Below are positions 41,955 through 50,272 of a stretch of DNA of 64,000 nucleotides, one piece after another (positions within the stretch are counted from its first letter, which is position 1; every line of letters begins with the position of its first letter). A model generated the notes under the pieces. The model did not search any database. It was not told where the DNA came from and saw nothing but the letters and a program-made list of their open reading frames with translations. The stretch comes from Pseudomonas sp. PSE14 (GTDB lineage Bacteria; Pseudomonadota; Gammaproteobacteria; Pseudomonadales; Pseudomonadaceae), in NCBI RefSeq assembly GCF_029203285.1, contig NZ_CP115669.1, positions 2,170,001 to 2,234,000 on the forward strand, read 5' to 3'. The translations under genes were made by a program, and so were the position numbers.

Positions 41955-42644
41955 TCAGTGAATCGTAGGGAAACGCTCTTTCACCAAGGCTTGCGCCTGG
42001 TGGGCCATCTGGTCGAGCAGGCGGTCGCGTTTTTTCTCGGCCTCGCTCATGGCCTTCCTGCCGTATTGCTGCAGCAGGTAGGCGTGGATCTGCCGTACTT
42101 CCTTGGATTGGTAGATCGGGGCCAGGTCCTGCACCGCCACCATGCCGTCCGAACGGTGATCACGGGTGTTCAGCAGCACCTGCGGCCCCTGCGCTGCCAG
42201 TACCTGAAATCCCATCGACTCGAAGGTCGGCACCTTGTTCGCCGCGCAGGCCAACTCGGCGTGGGGACGATGCTTGAGCATCTGCTGCACCAGGGCCCGG
42301 CCAATCCCGCGTCGACGGTGGCTGGCCCTGACCGCCATATAGGCCAGCGTGCAGGCCTCGGCATCGTCCTGGCTCGGCAGGTACAGGGCAAAACCCAGCA
42401 CCTGGGAGGGATCCTCATCATCCAGGGCCAGGATCAACCGTGCCGTGCTTTCCACGTCGCTGTCCATGGCCTGCAGATACAGATGTACCTCGTAGCCGAT
42501 CACGTACTGGTACAACTGATAGAGCGGATTGCTGGGCGTCAGCGGCACCGGGCTGACGTCGCTGAAGTAGTCCACCACCATTTGCAGAACCTGACTCTTC
42601 AGGGACTCGGGCGGCGGGGTGTCGAGGTTTACAAGGGTGAACAT
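41955..42644 (-). CDS. GNAT-family N-acetyltransferase with C-terminal extension
   Basis: A 229-residue protein. The central GNAT fold shows motif A (VRASHRRRGIGRALVQQML) and a beta-strand block around LGFALYLP; a charged helical tail of about 70 residues (YLLQQYGRKAMSEAEKKRDRL) follows. Substrate unknown. Stand-alone, convergent with copD and unrelated in composition to the copper genes. Confidence 0.88.
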   Translation of the reverse strand: MFTLVNLDTPPPESLKSQVLQMVVDYFSDVSPVPLTPSNPLYQLYQYVIGYEVHLYLQAMDSDVESTARLILALDDEDPSQVLGFALYLPSQDDAEACTLAYMAVRASHRRRGIGRALVQQMLKHRPHAELACAANKVPTFESMGFQVLAAQGPQVLLNTRDHRSDGMVAVQDLAPIYQSKEVRQIHAYLLQQYGRKAMSEAEKKRDRLLDQMAHQAQALVKERFPTIH

Positions 42645-42870
42645 CTGAAACTGGCTCCGGGCGTGCCCGATCGGAGGGAATCGGCGCGGGTGCCATTGTA
42701 ACGTCCGAGGGCAGCCGGTATGACGTTAACGGTAGATCGCTATGCAGCCTTGCTTAAAACCATCTACACACATTTGACGATAGTGGGGCGGTGAGGCGAA
42801 TGGATAGCTGGTTGAGCGCCCACTGCTACAGATTTCAATCGTCGGTAGGCCCGTAACAGGGAGATGCGCC

Positions 42871-43224
42871 ATGAAAGGGATGCTCCTGTTGTTGCTTTGC
42901 GCAGCGACGATCATTGCTCTACCGATACTGATCTACCTCGCGGTGCGGGCAGACTATCGTGCCAGCAAGCAGATGAAGATCGACTTGAAGCGGGACTTCC
43001 AGAGCGTTCTGGAAGAGTTCCAGATTGGCTCCTACGAAGTCTTGGTCGAGCGAACGTCCCACGGGCACTCCACGAGAGTCTCCGAGGTTTACCGTATTTT
43101 CCATGACGACAAGGGGCAGTATTACTTCTATCAATACATCTCGGGTCACCCCGGTATAGTGAAACTCCTGAGCCGGGAGCGTGCACTTCTAGCCGCCGGA
43201 GCGAAGGAAGAGGCCAAGGTTTGA
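42871..43224 (+). CDS. 117-residue single-pass membrane protein of unknown function
   Basis: Has a strong N-terminal transmembrane helix (MLLLLLCAATIIALPILIYLA), then a soluble domain with an amphipathic helix (KQMKIDLKRDFQSVLEEFQIG) and several beta strands rich in Tyr/Phe (YRIFHDDKGQYYFYQYI). GGGAGA precedes the start. No family recognised. It lies upstream of the DUF4280 spike-tip gene on the same strand (125-base gap), so it may be a T6SS accessory or immunity protein, but nothing in the sequence proves it. Confidence 0.6.
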   Translation: MKGMLLLLLCAATIIALPILIYLAVRADYRASKQMKIDLKRDFQSVLEEFQIGSYEVLVERTSHGHSTRVSEVYRIFHDDKGQYYFYQYISGHPGIVKLLSRERALLAAGAKEEAKV

Positions 43225-43349
43225 GTGGTCATCCTGCCAGCAGCGCGTCCGTGCTCAAGCATCCACTCCTGGCAGTAACGTCCTGTTCGGAGCGCTTGGT
43301 ATGGCGGCCGGGAAAGCTGGCGTCGGACTTCGTCGAGTGAGGTGATTCC

Positions 43350-43745
43350 ATGGGCTGTCCCCAGGTTTGTAGCGGTGCAACCCTGCAGTGCAGCTTCGGC
43401 GTAGCACCGTCGATGCTCAACGTATTGCCGGTCAACCGAACACTGTCGAGTGGCATGCCGGCGGCCAACCTGCAGGATCACATTCCGTTGGTGAACATCC
43501 TGCCTTTTGGTCTGTGCAGCAGTCCGGCCAACCCGACGGTGGCTGCGGCCACGGCGGCGGCACTTGGTGTGCTGACGCCCATGCCGTGCGTGCCGGCCAC
43601 GGCCTCGCCCTGGATACCCGGCGGCCCGCCTACGGTATTGCTGGGCGGCATGCCGGCGCTGGATTCGAATGGAACGTTGATGTGCAACTGGGGTGGGGTG
43701 ATCAAGGTGTTGATGCCCGGCCAGGTGCAGATGCTGATTCCCTGA
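43350..43745 (+). CDS. DUF4280 PAAR-like spike-tip protein
   Basis: A 131-residue protein of the DUF4280/PAAR-like group: Cys- and Pro-rich turns in an order typical of the family (CSGATLQCSFG, VNILPFGLCSS, CVPATASPWIPG, CNWGGVIKVLMPGQ). Such proteins form a metal-stabilised cone that caps the VgrG trimer and may carry effectors. It has no C-terminal toxin extension. Convergent with the vgrG-linked MORN gene, 6 bases from it, and belongs functionally with the T6SS locus. Confidence 0.85.
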   Translation: MGCPQVCSGATLQCSFGVAPSMLNVLPVNRTLSSGMPAANLQDHIPLVNILPFGLCSSPANPTVAAATAAALGVLTPMPCVPATASPWIPGGPPTVLLGGMPALDSNGTLMCNWGGVIKVLMPGQVQMLIP

Positions 43746-43751
43746 GGCCGC

Positions 43752-44297
43752 TCAGGCCTCGCTGGGCTCGCCGCGACTGCCCAGCCACCAGCGCAGTCGC
43801 GAGACCGGCTTGCCGTTCTCGTCCAGCGGTCGACCGTCTTCGGCATAGGCGCGTGGTTGCTCCACGGGCACACCCTTGGCGTATCGCGCTTCCTGGGCCA
43901 ACTGACCGCTGGCGTGGAAGCGGCGGAACGGGCCTTCCTGCACACCATCGCGATAGAAGGCCTGTTCGGCGAGAGTGCCGTCGGCAAGGTAGCTGGACGC
44001 CTCGCCATGCATCAGCCCATCGCGGTAGCTGACTTTGCGTTGCAACCAGCCCTCGGCGGCGAAGAAGCGCGCCTCGCCATGCAGCCGTCCACGGACGTAG
44101 GGCAACTGTGCGCTGATGCGCCCGTTGGGGTGGTAGAGCGTGCTGGTGCCGTGCAGTTCGCCATCGCGGTAGTCGAGGCTGGCTTGTGGGCGGCCGTGCT
44201 CGCTGATGCGTAGCGGGCCTTCCAGGGCGCCATCCTGCAGACGGCCTTGCAGGGTGCTGTCGCCACGTTTGAGGTCCAGGGTTCCGCTGTTGGCCAT
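43752..44297 (-). CDS. YwqK-like MORN-repeat protein, possible immunity protein
   Basis: A 181-residue protein built from about five MORN-like repeats (DGELHGTSTLYHPNG; RGRLHGEARFF; DGLMHGEASSYLADG; DGVQEGPFRRFHASG), as in the YwqK family annotated as antitoxins. In Bacillus, YwqK protects against the deaminase toxin YwqJ. It begins 10 bases after vgrG on the same strand, and a YwqJ-like deaminase gene lies just upstream of vgrG, so an immunity role is attractive but unproven. No signal peptide. Confidence 0.75.
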   Translation of the reverse strand: MANSGTLDLKRGDSTLQGRLQDGALEGPLRISEHGRPQASLDYRDGELHGTSTLYHPNGRISAQLPYVRGRLHGEARFFAAEGWLQRKVSYRDGLMHGEASSYLADGTLAEQAFYRDGVQEGPFRRFHASGQLAQEARYAKGVPVEQPRAYAEDGRPLDENGKPVSRLRWWLGSRGEPSEA

Positions 44298-44307
44298 GTC
44301 GTTGTCC

Positions 44308-46314
44308 TCAGTTGACCTTCACCAGGCCGCCCTTGATGGTCAGCATGCCGCCGCCATCCACTGTCTGCTCCGCGCCGCCCTTGTTGGTGAGGCTGACGCC
44401 AGCGTCGTTGGTCAGGGTGGTGCCTGCCTTGTTGGTCAGGGAAGTTCCCGCCTGGTTGGTCAGGGACGTGCCCGCCTTGCTGGTCACCGAGGTGCCGGCC
44501 TGGGCGGCGAGATCGGCGTCGGTCTTCAGCGTCAGGCTGCCGCCGCTCTGCAGGGTGAGGGTGCCGCTGACCTTGATGGTGAGGTTGCCGTCCACCGTCA
44601 GCTCGAAGTTGCCGTTGACCTGGTGGCTGTAGTTGCCGCCGGTGCTGTGGGTCTGGTCGGCGCCGACCTTCACCGTGCGGGTGTCCTTCACGTCCAGCGT
44701 GTCGCTGCCGGTCTGGATGGTCACGCTGCGTTTGCCCTTTTCCAGGGTGACGGTCTCGTCGCCTTCCTTCACCGTACGCGTGCGGGCGTTCTGCACGGTG
44801 AGCGTCTCGTCGTGGCCGATGGTGGCGGTGCTGTCGTTGAGCACGTTCACCTTCATGTCCTTCTGCGCCTGCAGGAAGACTTCCTCGGCGTCCTTCTTGT
44901 CCTCGAAACGCAGCTCGTTGAAGCCGCCGCCACCCTTGGACGAGTTGGTCTTGATGCCGGACTGCGTCTGGTTGTCCGGCAGGGCATAGGGCAGGGCGTT
45001 GTCGCCGTTGTAGACACAGCCGGTGACCAGCGGACGGTCCGGGTCGCCGTCGATGAAGGTGACGATCACCTCCTGGCCGATGCGCGGGATGAACTGCATG
45101 CCGAAGCCCTTGCCGCTCCAGGGCAGCACCACGCGCACCCAGCAGGAGGATGCCTCGTCGTTCTTGCCCTGCAGGTCCCAGGGGAACTGGATCTTGATGC
45201 GGCCGTACTGGTCGGTCCAGATTTCCTCGCCGGCCTTGCCCACCACCTTGGCGGTCTGGGTGTGCATGCGAGGCTTGGGCGTGGTGCGGGGAGGGCGGTA
45301 GGCGGTGGTTTTGGGGATGGCCTCGAAGCGATTGCGGTAATGCTCGTGGTCGGCCTCGTGGGTCACCGAGGTGAGCACCCAGTCGATGTTCAGCGCGGCG
45401 TCGTCATGCCCGGTCAGGGTGAACCAGTGCCCCGGTACCAGCCAGCGGCAGTCGCTCTCGCCGATCAGCCGCTTCTCCTGGCTGCGCAGACCGTCCACAC
45501 GCTGCTTGGTCAGCGCATCACCCCGTGCCTTGGCGGTGTAGCTGCCGGGGTGTTCGTACTGCGCGCGCGGCCCGGCCTCCGCCTGCGCCTGGGAATAGAG
45601 CGAAGTGGTGGGTGTGGTGAACTCGTAGTCGGTGGCGCTGTAGGTTCCGGCCACCGCCTGCAGGCAATATTGCGCCGAACGGATGCCGTGCAGTTCGCGC
45701 ACGCCGATCTCCTGGCCGAGGTAAGCCACCTTCGGCCCGTTGGGGATGGGCGGGAAGGCATCGTTGTTGTCCGCCAGCACCAGCGTGTGCTTGCCCTCTT
45801 CGTGGGTGAAGAACCAGAAGATGCCTTCCTCCTCCAGCAGCCGCGAGACGAAGGCGAAATCGCTTTCGCCGTACTGCACGCAATACTCGCGGGGCTCGTA
45901 GCTGCCGCTCAGCGACAGATTGAAGTCGGTGAAACCGTGGGCCTTGAAAATCGTCGTGACGATGTCGCTGGTGGCGAGGTTCTGGAATACCCGGTTGTTG
46001 CTGGCCAGGGTCAGCCACCAGAGCCATGGTCTGAGTACGAGTTGGTAGCGGTCGGCGGTGGCGTCGGCGGGGAGTTGGTGGAGTTCGGAGATCAGGGCGT
46101 CTAGGGGGCGTTGCAAGCTGTCGTGGATCAGGCTGATCGTCGCAGAACTGCAAATTGCCGCCGCCAGGTCAGTAGCCGAATTGCAGATACAGGCGACCGA
46201 CGATAGGCAAAGGTCATTCAGGCGCTCCGTGGAGGAAAGCGCCTGTGGATCAGGTAGCAGGAGCTTTCTGGCAGTCAGGGAGATGGAGGGATCGGGGGCT
46301 GAGTCTCGCGGCAT
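44308..46314 (-). CDS. vgrG: VgrG T6SS spike protein
   Basis: A 668-residue VgrG. The gp27-like part (RYQLVLRPWLWWLTLASNN, YCVQYGESDFAFVSRLLEEEGIFWFF) is followed by the gp5-OB region (WTDQYGRIKIQFPWDLQGKN, WVRVVLPWSGKGFGMQFIPRIGQEV) and a long beta-helix of short repeats (LTNQAGTSLTNKAGTTLTND). It ends without an effector domain (LTIKGGLVKVN). The first 90 residues are less conserved than usual and contain unusual Cys/Ser-rich segments. It sits between the deaminase and MORN genes in the low-GC cargo block. Confidence 0.93.
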   Translation of the reverse strand: MPRDSAPDPSISLTARKLLLPDPQALSSTERLNDLCLSSVACICNSATDLAAAICSSATISLIHDSLQRPLDALISELHQLPADATADRYQLVLRPWLWWLTLASNNRVFQNLATSDIVTTIFKAHGFTDFNLSLSGSYEPREYCVQYGESDFAFVSRLLEEEGIFWFFTHEEGKHTLVLADNNDAFPPIPNGPKVAYLGQEIGVRELHGIRSAQYCLQAVAGTYSATDYEFTTPTTSLYSQAQAEAGPRAQYEHPGSYTAKARGDALTKQRVDGLRSQEKRLIGESDCRWLVPGHWFTLTGHDDAALNIDWVLTSVTHEADHEHYRNRFEAIPKTTAYRPPRTTPKPRMHTQTAKVVGKAGEEIWTDQYGRIKIQFPWDLQGKNDEASSCWVRVVLPWSGKGFGMQFIPRIGQEVIVTFIDGDPDRPLVTGCVYNGDNALPYALPDNQTQSGIKTNSSKGGGGFNELRFEDKKDAEEVFLQAQKDMKVNVLNDSTATIGHDETLTVQNARTRTVKEGDETVTLEKGKRSVTIQTGSDTLDVKDTRTVKVGADQTHSTGGNYSHQVNGNFELTVDGNLTIKVSGTLTLQSGGSLTLKTDADLAAQAGTSVTSKAGTSLTNQAGTSLTNKAGTTLTNDAGVSLTNKGGAEQTVDGGGMLTIKGGLVKVN

Positions 46315-46416
46315 GAAATACGCTCTCAGGGCCTGAAAGAGTCTGGATCGCTGCTCCTGGCCAGTTAACGTTTTAATGATGCGGGTGAACGCTTGGCTAT
46401 CGTTGAGTGAGCGGAT

Positions 46417-46983
46417 TTATCCGGGGTCTCTGAAGACGAGCCCCTGCTCGCCCCAATAACCAAAGGATTGTTTCATCCAGGTTTGGCAGTTTTCGCAAGG
46501 AGGCTTGGGTACGGGTTCACCCTTTGACCCGACCGAAGCGCCATCGCCCGCTTCGGGATAGAAGGTGACAAAAACCAGATTCAAACCGGACTGCTCCCAG
46601 CTTATTGCAATGGACAGGGCACAGGCTTCCGCGCAATTGATAATGGGTCTGTTCAGTACGCCCACTTGCAGTGGTTCGCTGATGCCGACAAAGTTCCTGA
46701 TGCGTTGGAACCGGCGGTTGGGTTGGTCTGGGTCCTCAAAGTTGGCATAGACTTTTTTCCTGGCCCCTTTTCCACCGATGATACCGCCTGAGATCGCACT
46801 ATAGCCGATATAAAAATGATCGTCGGAGATGCTGTACGCCAGACACATATCCGACTGCTTTCGAAATTTAACCGAAGGTCGTCCCTTTTCCGATTTTTGT
46901 CTGTCGGATAATCGTTGTCCGATCGCTTGCTTCATGACTTCCACGGAGAACTCTTCTTCCGATTGGAATCGCCCGATTTTCAT
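46417..46983 (-). CDS. YwqJ-like deaminase-fold protein, candidate T6SS effector
   Basis: A 188-residue protein with two motifs of the nucleic-acid deaminase superfamily in the right order and spacing: Cys117-Ala-Glu119 in IINCAEACALSI and Cys163/Cys166 in KPPCENCQTWM. Those residues would bind zinc, with the Glu as catalytic acid/base. The Cys-Ala-Glu form rather than His-Ala-Glu is typical of YwqJ-type toxins. The N-terminal 100 residues match nothing I know. The start at 46983 has a strong AAGGAGGG site. Base composition is clearly lower in GC than the T6SS genes. No signal peptide; VgrG or the spike could carry it. Confidence 0.65.
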   Translation of the reverse strand: MKIGRFQSEEEFSVEVMKQAIGQRLSDRQKSEKGRPSVKFRKQSDMCLAYSISDDHFYIGYSAISGGIIGGKGARKKVYANFEDPDQPNRRFQRIRNFVGISEPLQVGVLNRPIINCAEACALSIAISWEQSGLNLVFVTFYPEAGDGASVGSKGEPVPKPPCENCQTWMKQSFGYWGEQGLVFRDPG

Positions 46984-47079
46984 TTTTCCCTCCTTGGGAG
47001 GAGTGTCCCTACTTGTCCGATCAGTGTCCATCCGGGTTGGTTTCGATCGATACCGTGCATAGTGCCTGGAGGGCATGCT

Positions 47080-47595
47080 CTATACGGAGCGGAGATTGAG
47101 ATTCGATATCATGGAAAGGACTTCGTCTTGCTCCGCTTGCTTTCTGAATTGTCTCCACATCCCGGGAAAGTTGTCGTTGGCTGGCTGTAGCCAATTGAAT
47201 ATCGGGCTTTTGTGGAAGCAGGTTCCATCCGCCACCGCGTGTTGCGGCAGATCTCTAGTCGTACCCCAGACAATGCAATCCTTGCGGCTATTAGCCAGGC
47301 CCTGAGCGATTGATTGCAATTCGCCAATATTCTGGTGGACCTCGCCAACTTCGCAGGCGGCCAGCACAATGAACAAACTGCCACATCTACCCAGTGAGTT
47401 GTTCAGGCCAGTGTATCTTCCCATTTTGACCATCGTGCTTCCGTGGCCAATGATGATCAATATTCCGCCAAAGTCTTCCATCCACTTAAGGTTATCGAAG
47501 GGAACTAGACTGGCGATATTGGAGTATTTGTTCCACAAGCTTTTTGCCGCGCGTTTTCCGTCGCTGTCTATGTACGTGATGATTGTGTCTTTCAT
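47080..47595 (-). CDS. Small caspase-like (clan CD) cysteine-peptidase-like protein
   Basis: A 171-residue protein. A hydrophobic strand ending in the HG motif (GGILIIIGHGST, His51) and a second strand ending in LAACEVG (Cys81) reproduce the catalytic His/Cys pattern of clan CD peptidases such as caspases, CHAT and C80 enzymes, though the 30-residue spacing is shorter than usual. No signal or membrane segment. GAGGAG ribosome-binding site. It lies between clpV and the deaminase gene with the same orientation and lowered GC. It might process the effector, be an effector, or be unrelated. Confidence 0.55.
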   Translation of the reverse strand: MKDTIITYIDSDGKRAAKSLWNKYSNIASLVPFDNLKWMEDFGGILIIIGHGSTMVKMGRYTGLNNSLGRCGSLFIVLAACEVGEVHQNIGELQSIAQGLANSRKDCIVWGTTRDLPQHAVADGTCFHKSPIFNWLQPANDNFPGMWRQFRKQAEQDEVLSMISNLNLRSV

Positions 47596-47722
47596 GAATG
47601 ACGACTCCTCTACTGTTGTTATGGGGCCGGGGCGAAGGTTCGACCTGTCGCCAGGCTCTTTCGGTTGCCGTATTCGAGCGGGGCTGTGGCTGCATGAAAG
47701 TGGTCGGGTTGCCCGTCCTCTT

Positions 47723-50272
47723 TCATTCCAGCACCCACTCCGCCAACTTCCCTGTCACTTCCGCCATCAAAACATTCTCGATATCCCGTGCTCCCGCCGA
47801 ACTGCACTTGGCGAGCACCGCTTTCACAATCACCGGATCGAAATCGAACTGCTTGCCGGTGGCCGCCTTGTAGCGCTCACGCAGCTTTTCCAGCTTGGCG
47901 ACGACGATGCCTTCCAGCGTCGCTTCCTCCAGCGGCCGGTAGGGCACCACCGTCATGCGCGCGAGGAAGGCGGCGCGGAAGGCTTGCAGCAGTACCTTGC
48001 GCAGGCGCTCGTCGAAGACGGGCGTGGCGATCTGCTCGGGCGGGGTGTCCAGCAGCAGTTCGGCGCCGACGTTGCTGGTGGCGAGGATCACGGTGTTCTT
48101 GAAGTCCACCACCAGGCCGGTGCCGTCTTCCATCACGCCCTTGTCGAAGACGTTGTAGAAGGCCTCCAGCACATCCGGATGGGCCTTTTCGATTTCGTCC
48201 AGCAGCACCACCGAGTAGGGGCGGCGGCGCACGGCTTCGGTGAGTACGCCACCGCTGCCGTAGCCGACGTAGCCGGGCGGGGCGCCCTTGAGTTGGCTGA
48301 CGGTGTGGGCTTCCTGGTACTCGGAAAGGTTGATGCTGATGAGGTTGCGCTCGCCGCCATAGAGGGCGTCGGCCAGGGCGTAGGCGGTCTCGGTCTTGCC
48401 CACGCCGGTGGGGCCGAGCAGGAGGAATACGCCCACCGGCTTGGCCGGGTCGGTGAGGCCGGCGCGGTAGGCCTGGATGCGCTGGGCGATGGTGCCCAGC
48501 GCCGCTTCCTGGCCCATTACGCGCTGGCCCATGCGCTGGGCCAGGGTGCGGATGGCATGGGCTTCGTCGGCGAGCATCTTGCCCACCGGGATGCCGGTCC
48601 AGCCGGCGATCACCGCGGCCACGGTCTTGGAGTCGACCTGTTCGGGTACCAGCGGGTCGTCTTCGCGGATGGCGTCGAGGCCGGCTTCCAGGCGCGCCAG
48701 TTCGGCGGCCAGATGATCGATGCGGCCGTCGAGTTCCTCGTCGGGTTTGGCGGCGTCGGCGCTCTCGCTCAGGGTCAGCAGTTCGCGGCGTGACTGCAGC
48801 AGTTCGCGTACCGCCTCGCGTTCTTCGCCCCAACGTTTTTCCAGGGCGCGGATGGCCGCCAGGTTGCCGGCTGACTCCTGCTCCAGGCCGGTGATGCGTG
48901 CGCTGTGGTCCAGGCCGGTGGCTTGTTCACGGCGCAGGCGCTGCAGCTCTTCTTCCACCGCCAGTTCACGGTGGCGCAGGTTCTCCAGGGCCGGAGGCAC
49001 GTCGTGTTGGGCGAGGGCGACGCGGGCGCAGGCGGTGTCCAGCACGCTGATGGCCTTGTCCGGCAGCTGACGGCCGGAGATGTAGCGGTGTGAGAGTTTC
49101 ACTGCGTCCTGGATGGCCACGTCCAGCACCTGCACGCCGTGGTGCTGTTCGAGCTTGGCGGCGACGCCGCGCAGCATGTCCACGGCGGTGGCCTCGTCGG
49201 GTTCTTCCACCTGTACCAGTTGGAAGCGCCGGGCCAGCGCGGGGTCCTTCTCGAAGTACTTCTTGTATTCCAGCCAGGTGGTGGCGGCCAGGGTGCGCAG
49301 CTCGCCACGGGCCAGGGCCGGCTTGAGCAGGTTGGCGGCGTCGCTGCCGCCTTCCGCGCCGCCGGCGCCGATCAGGGTATGGGCCTCGTCGATGAACAGG
49401 ATGATCGGCTGCTCGCTGCTGCGCACCGCATCGATCACGCCCTTCAGGCGTTGTTCGAACTCGCCCTTGACCCCGGCGCCGGCCTGCAGCAATCCGAGGT
49501 CGAGTACGCGCAGGATCACGCCTTGCAGGGGCGGCGGCACTTCTCCGGCGGCGATGCGCAGGGCGAGGCCTTCCACTACGGCGGTCTTGCCGACGCCGGG
49601 CGCGCCGACCAGGATCGGGTTGTTCTGCCGGCGGCGCAGGAGGATGTCCACGCACTGGCGGATCTCGCCGTCGCGCCCGACGATGGGGTCGATGCGCCCG
49701 GCGTGGGCGTCGGCTGTGAGGTCCTGGGTGTATTGGTCAAGCAGGCTGTCCTGGGCCGCTGCGCTGGCGGCTGCGGCCTTGGTCGGAGCGCGTGCGCCGG
49801 GTGGCTGTTCGCGGGAGCCTTCGGTCCATTCCAGAAGCTTTTCCCGCAGCGTTTCGTGGGGAATGCGCAGCAGCGAGGATGCGCTGTTGAGCAGCAGGGC
49901 GCGGCGCTCCTCGCGGTCGAGCAGGGCGAGCAGCAGCAGTCCCGAGCGGATCGCCGGCTGACCGAGCACGCTGGCTTGTACCACTGCGTCCTCCAGCAGG
50001 CCGATGGTCTGCGGCGAGAGCGCCGGGGTGCGCGTGCTGCCGATGCGGAACAGCTCCAGCGCCGTGTTGATCTCGCCCACCAGTTGGTCGCGCTCCAGGC
50101 CGAAGCGCGGCAGCAGCCGGGCGAGGTCGCCGCCGTCGATATCCAGCAGCTCCAGCAGCAGGTGCTCGATCTCGACATAGTGGTGGGTGCGTTGCAGGCA
50201 GCGCTGCGCGGCGCGCTCCAGGGCGCGGCGGGATTCCGGGTTGAGGCGGCCGATCAGGCTGGCGAGGTCCAT
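47723..50272 (-). CDS. clpV: ClpV/TssH ATPase
   Basis: An 849-residue AAA+ disaggregase that recycles the contracted TssB/TssC sheath. The N-terminal Clp_N domain (HYVEIEHLLLELLD) precedes two AAA modules with Walker A motifs GAPGVGKT and GPTGVGKT, Walker B in LFIDEAHTL and LLDEIEKA, and a middle coiled domain (DHSARITGLEQESAGNL). Its start overlaps the tssG stop by one base. Last structural gene before the cargo block. Confidence 0.96.
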   Translation of the reverse strand: MDLASLIGRLNPESRRALERAAQRCLQRTHHYVEIEHLLLELLDIDGGDLARLLPRFGLERDQLVGEINTALELFRIGSTRTPALSPQTIGLLEDAVVQASVLGQPAIRSGLLLLALLDREERRALLLNSASSLLRIPHETLREKLLEWTEGSREQPPGARAPTKAAAASAAAQDSLLDQYTQDLTADAHAGRIDPIVGRDGEIRQCVDILLRRRQNNPILVGAPGVGKTAVVEGLALRIAAGEVPPPLQGVILRVLDLGLLQAGAGVKGEFEQRLKGVIDAVRSSEQPIILFIDEAHTLIGAGGAEGGSDAANLLKPALARGELRTLAATTWLEYKKYFEKDPALARRFQLVQVEEPDEATAVDMLRGVAAKLEQHHGVQVLDVAIQDAVKLSHRYISGRQLPDKAISVLDTACARVALAQHDVPPALENLRHRELAVEEELQRLRREQATGLDHSARITGLEQESAGNLAAIRALEKRWGEEREAVRELLQSRRELLTLSESADAAKPDEELDGRIDHLAAELARLEAGLDAIREDDPLVPEQVDSKTVAAVIAGWTGIPVGKMLADEAHAIRTLAQRMGQRVMGQEAALGTIAQRIQAYRAGLTDPAKPVGVFLLLGPTGVGKTETAYALADALYGGERNLISINLSEYQEAHTVSQLKGAPPGYVGYGSGGVLTEAVRRRPYSVVLLDEIEKAHPDVLEAFYNVFDKGVMEDGTGLVVDFKNTVILATSNVGAELLLDTPPEQIATPVFDERLRKVLLQAFRAAFLARMTVVPYRPLEEATLEGIVVAKLEKLRERYKAATGKQFDFDPVIVKAVLAKCSSAGARDIENVLMAEVTGKLAEWVLE

